Assembly: GCA_021613375.1 (NCBI GenBank)
Contig: CM038704.1
Span: forward strand, 29,946,582-30,010,581
From: Megaleporinus macrocephalus
Taxonomy: Eukaryota > Chordata > Actinopteri > Characiformes > Anostomidae
Direction: 5' to 3'
Length of the DNA: 64,000 nt
Every line of letters starts with the position of its first letter. Within the stretch, counting starts at the first letter, position 1. Shown piece after piece: positions 25,949-36,300 of the stretch. A program made the translations under genes and the position numbers. Under the pieces are notes generated by a model that saw only the letters and a program-made list of their open reading frames with translations, searched no databases and was not told where the DNA came from.

Positions 25949-26029
<81 letters not shown>
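25935..26029. repeat. (GA)n microsatellite
   Basis: About 95 bp of GA with two interruptions (ACGGG near 25946 and GTGA near 25983). Confidence 0.97.
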
Positions 26030-26030
<1 letters not shown>

Positions 26031-26480
26031 AGACATCGGTGCTGAAAAAAAATTCTCACTCACTCTTTGACTCCCTCTTTCACTGTCTCTCTGCCCCCCT
26101 TCTCTCTCTCTCCCTTTCCAACTGAACAGAAACCAATCTGCTGTTTGGTGTGACAAACTGGATAATAATATCTCAACTGTTGAATCGCCGACATCAGTTA
26201 CACAAGATATTAATAAAGATATGGAGGTATGACAATTACACCAACCTCCGCCACCTTGCAGATAAAACAAACAGGTTTGGTGGGAAATGAACCTCTAAAT
26301 ACATGAAAGATAGTCATCATTATATTACAGTGTCACTCAGCCCTCTCTTTTATCATCTCCGAGATAAAATACGGTGCTTTGACTTCATAATTGAAAAGAA
26401 CAGAGTCTCTTATGGCGGCAAGTAATTGCAGGTTTTGCTGAGGACAAGTAGAAACAATGCTTAAGTTTGGCTGGGGGAGA
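26030..26480. other. Unique spacer, possible conserved element
   Basis: A CT-rich stretch, then unique sequence with GATAATAATATCTCAACTG and ACAAGATATTAATAAAG. No gene. Confidence 0.4.
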
Positions 26481-27434
26481 TACACTATATGGACAAAAGT
26501 ATTGGGACATAAAGTACTGGGACATATTGGGACAAGGTTTTAGAAAAGAGCCTGTGGGAATTTTTGCCCATTCATCTAGAAGAGCTTTTGTGAGGTTGGA
26601 CACATAGTCTTCATTCTAGTTCATTCCAAAGGTTCAACCAACCAGCATTTATAGACCCTGATTAGTTGGAAGCACACGATTTGTCCAAACATGTTTGGGA
26701 TGCTAAAGCTTTAGGATTTCCTTTCACTGGAACTACGAGGAGGCCAACCCCTGGAAAACATCCCCACATCATTATCCCCCCTCCACCAAACTTTACAGTC
26801 GGCACAATGGAGTCAGCCAGGTAATGTTCTCCTGGCATTCTGCAAATCCAGACTCGTCCATCAGACTGCCAGATAGAGAAGGGTGATTCGTCACTCCACA
26901 GAACACATTTTCACTGCTCCAGAGTCCAGTGGCAGCAGCTTTACACCACTCCATCAAACACTGTTCATTGTGTCTGGTGATGTAAGGCTTGCTACAGCTG
27001 GTTGGCCTTGAAAACCCATGCCATGAAGCTCCCAGAGCACAGCTTCTTTGCTGTTTTTATTCCAGAGGAGGTCCGAAACGCTGCAGTTATTGAGTCAGCA
27101 GAGCGTTGTATACCCACTTTTACCCACTATGGTCCCAGCATTTGCCGACCCCACTTCGAAACTTTACGCGGTATCTAAGCGCTTTAAATTCTCAATTCTC
27201 ACCCACAGTTAATCGTGGAATATCTAGGAGGAAAGAGCTTTCACAAACTAACTTGTTGCAACGATGACTTCCTATTACAGTATCTGATGGAATTCAGTGA
27301 GCTCTTTAGATTGACCAATTCTTTCACAAATGTTTGCAAAGGCTGACTGCATGGCTGGGTGCTAAGCTTATACACCTTTGGAAGTGTAAATCAATAAAAC
27401 ACCTGAATTTGATCATTAAGAGGATTGTATATAC
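26481..27434 (-). mobile_element. Tc1-like transposon remnant with decayed transposase
   Basis: The element starts TACACTATATGGACAAAAGT, a well-known fish Tc1-type terminus. On the minus strand it gives [10 protein letters not shown] (26879-26908), [16 protein letters not shown] and [15 protein letters not shown]: the second catalytic-D motif and the VKFGGG core of Tc1 transposase in the right order. Further upstream on that strand, GASWHGFS is recognisable. Frame is lost repeatedly and the right terminus is missing where the next repeat begins. It is dead. Confidence 0.8.
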
Positions 27435-28022
27435 ACACCGATCAGCCATAACATTACAACCACATTCTAGTTTCTACTCTCGCTGTTGATTTTATCAGCA
27501 CCACTTATCATAGAGGAGCACTTTGTAGTTTTACACGTACAGACTCTGGTCCATCTGTTTCTCTGTTTACTTTGTTTACCCCTCTTTATCCTGTTCTTCA
27601 ATGGTCAGGACTCCCACAGGACCTGGACAGAGTAGACATGATCTGGCTGGTGGATTATTCTCAGCACTGCAGTAACACAGATGTGATGATTGTGTGTTAG
27701 TGTGTGGTGTGCTGGAACAAGTGGATCAGACAAAGCAGTGCCGCTGGATTTTGTAAACACTGTGTCAAACTCACTGTCCACGCTTTTACACACACCTACC
27801 CTGCAGGTCCACCTTGTAGTGGTAAAGTCAGAAGCGATAGCTCATCTGTTTCTGAACAGTTTGTGTCAACCATTCTCTAGTTCTTCATCAGTGGTCACAA
27901 GACGTTGCCCACAGGATACTGTTGGCTGGATATTTCTGGTTGGTGGATGATTTGTAGTTCAGCATTGACACTGAGGTAGAGAAACAGATGGACTACAGTC
28001 TGTAATATAGAACTACAAAGTG
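27435..28022. mobile_element. MITE-like element with long inverted ends, copy 2
   Basis: It starts ACACCGATCAGCCATAACAT, a familiar otophysan fish repeat. The left part CACTTTGTAGTT...CATCTGTTTCTCTG is the reverse complement of the right part AGAAACAGATGGACTACAGT...AACTACAAAGTG (27979-28022). The outermost right end is missing. It abuts the Tc1 remnant. No coding capacity. Confidence 0.8.
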
Positions 28023-28479
28023 GCTAATCTTGTATATATTGTAGCCATCAATGCTCAGAAGAACAATACTGATTCTTCTTTCTGTAAAACATATTTAAAG
28101 AAATTTAAGGAAAAAAAACTTCCCATACTAAGTCAAGGATTTGGTGTTAAGACCATTAAAAGCTTAATGTTTTGCTTAACAGTATATATATATATATAAA
28201 CCCTTCATACCAGAAACCATTATTAATGTTAGCAAACAATGTGTGGTTTCCAATAATAACAGTCTCAAAGCTAACTGGTTTGCAAAGCTACAGCTGCCTA
28301 ATGTCAAATAGTAATGTTAATAAAAAATGTAAAGCTAATGTTATATTATGTACTCCCACTCATATTCAACATGCCTCCCCTTTTTATCGCTTTATTACAT
28401 AAATGCCAGTGTTTTTAGGTCAGATATGGAGATAAGTTGGCGCAACAGGGAGATAAAAGTGAAAGAAGGAAAGGTGACA
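28023..28479. other. AT-rich spacer
   Basis: A short TA run at 28182-28198. No gene. Confidence 0.7.
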
Positions 28480-29270
28480 TGCAGACACTAGGCATGGATA
28501 ACAGGGACACCACTGGGCCTCGGAGGTGAGAATGTTCTGGATACTCTCTCTGCGTGTGTTCTGCCCTCATGTTCCACTACAGCCTCTGTAGGCAAATCTG
28601 ACCTCAGATCTGTCCACTGCGGCGTCAACACCTTCGAAGTCATTAGCAACATAATCCCTGCGCTCATTAGAGTATTAATCAAGGCCATGAACATCTGTGA
28701 GCGCTGCAGATCTGCCTCAACACAAAGCGCGCGTATGAATGACACTTTCCCTTATTTAGCAGCGACGGCGGCCTCCTCGCCTCCGCGCCTCCTCCCTCCG
28801 GCGTCCTGTGAACATCACCCGCGACTCCGTTTCGCGGCGAGCCAGCGCCTTCCATGCCCCACGTGCGAATCCTGCACAATTAGCAGACCCTCGCACACCC
28901 ACAGACATCATCTGATTTGAACCTCCGTCCAATTAACAAAATGTAGGTTGGAAAATAAATGGCAGACGCCGGGGCAAATTAATTATGTGTCCAGCAAGAT
29001 GTTAGCCAGCGCGTTCCATGCCGAGCTGCCATCGGAGCGCGGGCAGACTGTGCCATATGGCTCGTGTGAGCGCGGCTATGTTTTTTTGCGGGGGGAGGGT
29101 GGGGGGCTGCGAGGGGACACCCCTCGGATTCTCACAGATACGCCAGCAGTTACGGACAGCAAATGTTTAGAGGACAATAATAACGACATTGTGTGAGTTA
29201 CATTAGCTCGGGTGTGTGTGGAGGGCTGTTCAAATTCAAGAAGTGAAATCAGGGCGATCACACTGTTTCA
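28480..29270. other. Candidate conserved noncoding block
   Basis: A unique block with CGCTCATTAGAGTATTAATC (28661-28680), CCAATTAACAAAATG (28929-28943) and CAAATTAATTATGTG (28976-28990), plus CpG-rich parts (GCGACGGCGGCCTCCTCGCC). ORFs on both strands overlap without domains. The enhancer reading is inference. Confidence 0.35.
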
Positions 29271-29504
29271 CTGACATTTCCTCCCAAAATGCTTTGTTTT
29301 TGCTACAGAAAGTAAGCGGGGACTATAGCCAGGCTGATTTATTGTGTAACAGCGCCCTCTATGGGACACACTGACAACAACGCTGCACAAAAGCTACAGT
29401 CCATCTGAGCAAATAAAATCAAAGGCTCCCATTTTAATCTTCTTAGTAAACTGGAACGCTGCTTTCAGACAATGTCGGTCACTATAGAGAGACGCTATAG
29501 AAAT

Positions 29505-29572
29505 TAAGCTGAATTGAACTGAATAATATTGAAATGAACTGAATTGAACTGAACTGTATTGAAGAATGAATA
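29505..29572. repeat. Degenerate TGAAC/TGAAT pentamer repeat
   Basis: Reiterated GAATTGAACTGAA / GAAATGAACTGAA / GAACTGTATTGAAG. It explains the low-complexity FSS/IQFSS-type translations on the minus strand. Confidence 0.75.
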
Positions 29573-29799
29573 GCTGTATGAATATATGTTGTAGAGAAAT
29601 GGAGAAGGGATGAATATTGATAAAACATGATGGATGCTGACAAAGCAGAAAGTAGCCATTTACAAAACATGCAGGCAAATCACCTAATTAAACATTAATC
29701 TGAATTACTTTCATTATTATGATTATTTTCAACTTATAACATGTCTGTAGGTTTATGTAAATAAAATGAGTAATTTTTACATGACCGTTTTCCAAGTCT

Positions 29800-30110
29800 G
29801 CTTTTTATCGCTTAGAATTAAACAGGCTGTTTTTGTCACTGTGCCTTTAAGACTGATATATGTAAATATCTGTGTTCTGATTGGGCCTCAGTCAAAAGGC
29901 ATTCTGAACTGAAACACTGCTTATAACTTCAGCAGGAATGAGTGAGCTATTCTGCTGTAGGCTAAACTGGCAGATCAATGTACAATAATAAGTGACTTTT
30001 TGTTACATCACAAAAACATTAAAATCAGAATTGCCAGTTCTGAGCCTAGAGACGAGTATACAGACTGGTGTGTTTTGGAACACTTGATCTTTTTTATTAA
30101 AAAGGAAACA
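29800..30110. repeat. Dispersed repeat R3, copy 3 (partial)
   Basis: CACTGTGCCTTTAAGACTGA, TATATGTAAATATCTGTGTT and TTCTGCTGTAGGCTAAACTGG match in order with 31485-31610. CACTGTGCCTTTAAGACT also recurs at 35698-35715. Confidence 0.55.
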
Positions 30111-31480
30111 AAGTCTGTTAGAGTGTTTTTATGTTAAATTTTGGAGAAATAAACTGCTTTAGATAAACCTGCATACGTCTTCTGAGTGTTTATATGACAC
30201 ATAATTAATGGTAAAATAATGGTACAATCTAAAGGAATATCTTTGGGTACTTTTACCTTCCTATGCTTTTACATGTACTTCTAAATTATGGATGAAATTT
30301 TAAGACTGTTTAAGACTGTTTACATCAAAGCCATTGTAAAACAATATTTCAGACATTAATCTATGTTTTCTTAGATATTTTGTGCCTTTTCCTGTAATAC
30401 CTTTTAACTGCAAACGCCACATATCTGTGAGGTATTAATGTGGAATTCCTGATTCCTGATGAGTGTTTTGATGTGAAATGATTAACTGTAGAAAAAACTC
30501 AATTTCCTTAAAGTGGTGGTGATAGAAATGTTGCAGTGTCTAAAGCACAAATATAGCCATTTTATTAACTGTCCAAAATAACCAGTGACACTGGTGAGTT
30601 TTGATATGTCATGTTGATGATGGTTAAATAATGTTATATCAGTAAAATAATAGGGTTTATTTGGCCTTATGATGCCCTGTAATAACTTTGTGGCATAGCT
30701 TTAAGAGGCATAAAACTCTTCAGGCCTACTACCACTAGAGTGTGTTTGTGTTTAATAGTATACATTCTCTTTTAAGGGTTTTATGACATATATGTATGGT
30801 CTCTGCAGAATATAACCTCATTGTTTGTAAACATAATCTCCTTACTTGTCATGAACTGCATTTTGGTCAATGTAAGATGGAACCTGGCAAGGCAGATAGC
30901 AGCCTTTTACAATTATGTGCAGATTTATTGAACTTTCATTCATTTTTAATAATTAAGATTTTACTGGGAGAGACCTTTGAGGAGCAGGACTTTTATTTTT
31001 ATACAGCAGTGAAATTTTATTCAAAGACAGTCGTCCACCTGTTCATTGAATTGCCAACACTGGCAACATTCCCCCATTCTAAATATTCAGTGCTATTTGC
31101 TATTCCAACTTGGCCTTGCATGCGTGTGTAAGGTGGCTCAGGTGACGTCTGTGTGAACTAGAACTCATGAATGTCACAGCATCCTGGCTCGTACACCGAC
31201 CCACACGCTGCTTTATAAACATGACCACTGCCATCTGCTCCGCACAGACAGAGGAAACAGAACAGGAATCTGTGACTGTGCGTGTATGAGTATCAGCAAG
31301 CTTTAAACCCTATGCAAATCAGGGGTTCATGTCTGATAGCAAATCCAGTCATATACTGTAGGGGCTGGGAACAATTAAGCTGGACCACCCTGTTATATTT
31401 ATGCTCATCCTCAACAGAGGATGAGACTAGAATATTTTAACACTTGGGTATCAGAATACAATTTTTTTCCAACCTGTCAG
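30111..31480. other. AT-rich spacer
   Basis: The 111-codon ORF at 30796-31131 has no recognisable domain. A GC-richer patch at 31140-31280 could be conserved. Nothing is supported as a gene. Confidence 0.65.
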
Positions 31481-31484
31481 TTAC

Positions 31485-32045
31485 TGTGTCTGACTGATGT
31501 ATATAAATTACTTCTGTTCTGTATCTTTCAAAAATAGCCTAAAATTGACAGGGTTTATTATTACATCATGAATGGGTGGAGCTAAACTGCTGTAGGCTTA
31601 AATAGGAACTGTTATGCTCCTCAGTTTTTTCCCTTCCTTTAATGTGTTATGTAGCTTTTTGTTTGTGTAAACAATCTTAAAAATGCATAAAATACATGCA
31701 GGAGGAACCACAGAAACCGCCTTTCTCAACTGCTTAAACATGCCTTGTTGGAATTCCAGCCCTTTCTCTGTGACATCATCTTGTAACACAATCCTCATTG
31801 CCCACCTACTGATAAGCAGTATCAGTATCATCACACAATGCACAGAGAGCTAAAATAGTTCAAACGTCCTGCTCCAGTCTAGTTTGCAAAGGTGATCAGC
31901 TTGTTCTGTTTGACTTTCAAGATCAGACTGATACGGGACACACATGCTGCTGTAAGAACACCCATAGCATGGTTGAGGCAGAACCTTTGGGAGAATTGAA
32001 ACACCGAAAGCTATTCTAATCGACCTCAAAAATAAAATACGTCCA
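31485..32045. repeat. Dispersed repeat R3, copy 2
   Basis: The most complete copy. Its 5' part is shared with 29800-29960 and its 3' part (AACCACAGAAACCGCCTTTC, CTCCAGTCTAGTTTG, GACTTTCAAGATCAGACTGA) with 10665-10920. Confidence 0.65.
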
Positions 32046-32174
32046 CTTTAATAGGTGAACATATATATGTATATATGCAAAGAAGTGTATTGTTCTTATT
32101 ATTATTTTCTATTTTTGCTGCTTAGTTTCTACTTATGGACTGGTAAGACGCGAGGAACCCAACAGCGTGGGCTG

Positions 32175-32179
32175 TATTA

Positions 32180-32248
<69 letters not shown>

Positions 32249-32252
32249 TTTT
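32175..32252. repeat. (TA)n followed by a T22 tract
   Basis: TA run of about 55 bp with one G interruption, directly followed by 22 T residues. Confidence 0.95.
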
Positions 32253-34540
32253 GCTAGCTGCCCATTGCACAAGAAAGCTAGATAGGTAACGTCACTGCAG
32301 GGAGGTTGAATATATTTGCAGCAGTGTAATTTCAGTAACGTTCAGTAAATTATTAATACACTGGGGAGCAAAGTTTACTCCAGTAAAAAATGAGTTGTCA
32401 GTTGTCAGTGTCGGCAGCTTAATGCTAAAGTTACAAAGGTAGCTACCTGGCCATCTATCTTCCCTCAGTTTGGTTCCCTTTTTCTGGATGAAATTTTACA
32501 AAACTTGTCTTCATAATTTCTTTGACTTAATTTCATACTGTGTGAAATCGCAATTCACACCTAGAGTAAGATTTACACTTATACTAACTAGGTTCTATTT
32601 ATTAGCCTATAACTCAGTGACTAGGCTAGTAGTGAGGACTAGTTGACAACACTGAGATTTCCCATAGTAATATGATGTATTTTTGAAAAGCATGCTGGGA
32701 GAATTTTAATGAAAGAAATCATGAAATCAAGACTAAGGGGTCCAGTGCTGACCTAGAGGATACTGCAATGACATAACAGATAACATAATAAACTCTATAG
32801 TTTTAGGCCAAAACATCCCTTTAACATCCCCAAAACATTACTTTAGAATAAGGTATTAACTTTATTCCAAGTAATTTTGAGCGATTTCGATCGATTCATT
32901 CATGGACACAATGTTCTTACAATCTAAAGGGTAGCTAATATTTTTAAACAGTGTAAAGATGACCACGACAATATATGAAGAAATTAAGTTATATTCTTTG
33001 TCTGACACTGTGAACAGTGAACATAATTCAAAATATATTCAAATTTTCTGGCCTCTATTTTTTTCTTATTAGTATATTTATAACTATTGCTGAAACTGTA
33101 AACCCTCTCTGAGCTTAGAGACACAGTTCCCATCTTTGACAAGCGAGCCCGGGTTAGTTTTACCTAATTCATGAAGATTGGGAGTGAAAGGATCTACCTG
33201 GCTGTAATTATTTTCAGTGCAAGCTTGCTCTGATTCATATGAACTTTGAGCAGGTGTCAGGGTGTTTTAAACCCAACTCTTATAATTCATTATAACCACC
33301 CAGGTGAGAAAAGCAGCCATCAAACATTTGAATGTGTAGAAAAACAGGACACTCTGTAAAGGTCACAGGCAAACAGTAGAGGGAAATGGTTATTGTAACA
33401 GCAGTGTATTCATTTGCATTACCTTCTGTCTTTTTCATTCGACTTTTTTTGGTTGTGTGGATTTTGACTCCCCCTTCTGGTGGATATTCTGAACTTCAAA
33501 CTAAAGGCAAATCCAAACTTCAACTATAGTAATACAAATACACATTATGGGTGGATTGAACACAGTGCCTGTGGTATTTGTTGGCTCTCATGTCAGCTGG
33601 CTCCAGCATTGGCTGGTCACTAACTCATTCCCTGTAGCGGTACAGATGCTTCAGTGTCAACAAATTGTTAGCTTTAATAATTCTGCTTCTGGAAATGCTC
33701 TGTTCCACATGTGGTAATGTGATCTTTCAAACATTAGTTCTTACACATCTTTTCTTTGGCTTTAATCTGAGACATGAGAAACAAATTACTCTTTCCATAA
33801 AACTCTTTGCAAAATTCAGCACATTTTCAGATTTATAAACATGCTGTGGCATACTGTAAAGTTTGTCAGAGGTATCCCGGGCATAGTTACAGTGGTAGGC
33901 TATGAAAAACCAACTGATTGAACCAATTTGATGGAGGCAAGTCAGTGACTGCTTCTCTATTTAGTTAAGAATATTAGAATATTGAAGACAGTAGCTGGCT
34001 GATTGTGGGTGACTTTTACTGGATTTGTATTTGAGCACCTGTTTTTTACAAAATGGACAGAATAATTTCATTATAAATTCACAAGTTTTTTTAGGGATCC
34101 CGGAAATTTAAGAATTGAACATTATCAAATGAAATTATTGAAATATGTATGGAGGTTAATAAAATAGCAAGAAACAGCCAGTGTACTGCAATGTCACTGT
34201 TCTGCCACTGGAGGGCGTATGTACACAATATTTAAAATGCAACTGTGACTTCACTTAACCAGTGGTGTGCTAGATTGCAGAAGGTTGTTATTGTCCGCAA
34301 TGAATGACAGTCAGTCAAGCTCTTAGTGGTGCCTGTTAGGCAGTTAGAGCTCCCATATACATATCGGTGTAGGCACCCAGTGTGAATGACCACATGAGGT
34401 AGTAATGATGTCTGCTGAAACAGCAGTATGGTCACTTTTATGACAAGCTAGCTCTGTACTCCAAGTTAATCATTTATCAGGGAATCAGAGGCATTTTCAG
34501 TCAGCTATATGACCACAGACACTGTAGTGCGGCTGTTCAA
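32253..34540. other. AT-rich spacer
   Basis: No gene or clear repeat. A unique patch near 33130-33290 (GACAAGCGAGCCCGGG, CTGGCTGTAATTATTTTC) might be conserved. Confidence 0.65.
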
Positions 34541-34542
34541 CC

Positions 34543-34544
<2 letters not shown>

Positions 34545-34576
<32 letters not shown>
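34545..34576. repeat. (GT)n microsatellite
   Basis: About 16 GT units. Confidence 0.95.
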
Positions 34577-34577
<1 letters not shown>

Positions 34578-34668
34578 CCAAATTCATACATTATCAGGAC
34601 TTAAGATTAACCTACAGAAATGTATTTACGTAGATGATAGATATGGTTCACATTATTATTATGTACAC

Positions 34669-34945
34669 AGTTGTATGCAAAAGTTTGGGCACCTCCCCCA
34701 AGTCCCTTTACAGAAATCACACTTCTGTTTATGTGCTGTGTTGAGCATGTTGAAAAACAATAATACAACATGAAATATGGCCTGTACATAAGTTTCAGCA
34801 CATTTAAAAACTTTCCCCCAATATGTTAAATCCTATTTAGCTTCCCTGTACAGAATGTGTAGTCTTATTTACATTTAGAAAATCAACTAAATGTGCTATT
34901 TGACCAGGAGAACGTTTGAGTATGATTGTAGGTATACATATATAA
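34669..34945. mobile_element. MITE-like element with TTGTATGCAAAAGTTTGGGC terminus
   Basis: Left end TTGTATGCAAAAGTTTGGGC. Near its far side, TTTAGAAAATCAACTAAATG and TGCTATTTGACC are followed by a decayed end. The equivalent right end is preserved in the copy at 35825-35905. Confidence 0.6.
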
Positions 34946-35164
34946 TATTATTTTCATGGATAAATATTTATACATATATAAAATGATATTTTATTTATAA
35001 GTAATTCTGAATAATTTGATTTGGTATGTTAATCACTGAATGTAAAGGACTGTTGTCTCTTTTTTACATGAAAAAGAATAAAAAGGAAAATAAAGCTGAT
35101 GCTCGACAGTGACAATATAAAATAGGGCTTAGGGTTAATCCAACATCCTGATACTTAATAAAAA

Positions 35165-35192
35165 ATGAGAGAGAGAGAGAGAAAGAGAGTGA
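35165..35192. repeat. Short (GA)n tract
   Basis: GAGAGAGAGAGAGAAAGAGA. Confidence 0.85.
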
Positions 35193-35824
35193 TGACACAT
35201 AGGCTTGTTTTATCCTCACCACTCAGGTGTAACAGGTCTCTGATGGTTTCGCCCATGTACTGCATGCTCTGTCATGCACATACTTACCTCACCACTGTCA
35301 GAGTGACTGCCAACCTAAACCTGCTCTCACTTTAGGACAGGTGCAAACAGCAGTGACTAATGTTCACCTCATACGAGACCTATCTGTGACCCACCTGAGG
35401 TTCTGAGTACTCAGACAGAGCAAAAGCAGTCATAAGTGTACGGTGGCAATTTCATCTTCACATTAACATTACCTTAAATTGTTCATTTTGTCTTTCTGTC
35501 TTATCCCTGAATGTAGTTGATCAGCGGAGAGATGTTGCAGGAACCAAATTCAACATTTTTCTTGTATTTATTTTTTTTCCTCACGAGTTTGACTTACCAT
35601 GTTATTGTATTATTGTGTGTTTCTGTATCAAAACATTCATACTTCAGTTTCATACTCATCTATGAAATGTCTCTGGAATTAAACAGACAGTTTTTGGCAC
35701 TGTGCCTTTAAGACTTATCTACACTCATATGTCAACGTTTGAATAAGCTTTTCTGCAAATTTTAGAGTGCAAATCAAATCAATAAACAGCAACAGTGGTT
35801 TAAAGTGTGTTCTCTTAGATGTGT

Positions 35825-35905
35825 CAACATATTTCCACTTAGAAAATCAATGAAACATGTCGTTTGGCCCCGGGCATCTAAACTTTTGCATACCTTTGTA
35901 TGCAA
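35825..35905. mobile_element. Right end of a second copy of the TATGCAAAAGTTT MITE
   Basis: CACTTAGAAAATCAATGAAA and CGTTTGGCCCCGGGCATCT, then AAACTTTTGCATACCTTTG. The last part is the inverted complement of the 34669 terminus (GTATGCAAAAGTTT). The subterminal part is a direct match to 34865-34910. Confidence 0.6.
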
Positions 35906-36109
35906 GTGATCTTTGTTCTGAATGACTGCAATTAATCGTGCCTCATTCAAAAAAAAGTTTGTGCTGATAGACTCCCTATAATTTCAGTGTGCTGTAATAT
36001 AAATGAGCAGATGCTTGTAAATGTCTCGGTTTTGGCAAAATCACAAAAATAATGAACTCAAAACGGGCTCCTGCAGGTTCATTACATGGATTGTAAGAGG
36101 TACACTTTA

Positions 36110-36300
36110 AATCTTGACAATATTTATACTGTCGCTGCCCAAAGAAAAACAAGAATCTCTAATATAGCAACTTTACAGGCGAGAGCAAAAACCTACTTTA
36201 CTTTTAATGTAAGTCAATGGAACCAGAATTTGTGCTTTTGGAGCATCTCTATTGGTCCATTCATCATAAATATTACTTAAAAGGTAAAAAGCAGCTGTCG
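36110..36300 (+). repeat. Dispersed repeat R2, copy 3
   Basis: GCAACTTTACAGGCGAGAGC, CTACTTTACTTTTAATGTAA and GTCAATGGAACCAG match the minus strand of 7190-7345 closely. Confidence 0.65.

Noticed and set aside
25802..26270. ORFs with long RE/LS dipeptide runs
   Set aside because: They arise from the GA microsatellite at 25935-26029.
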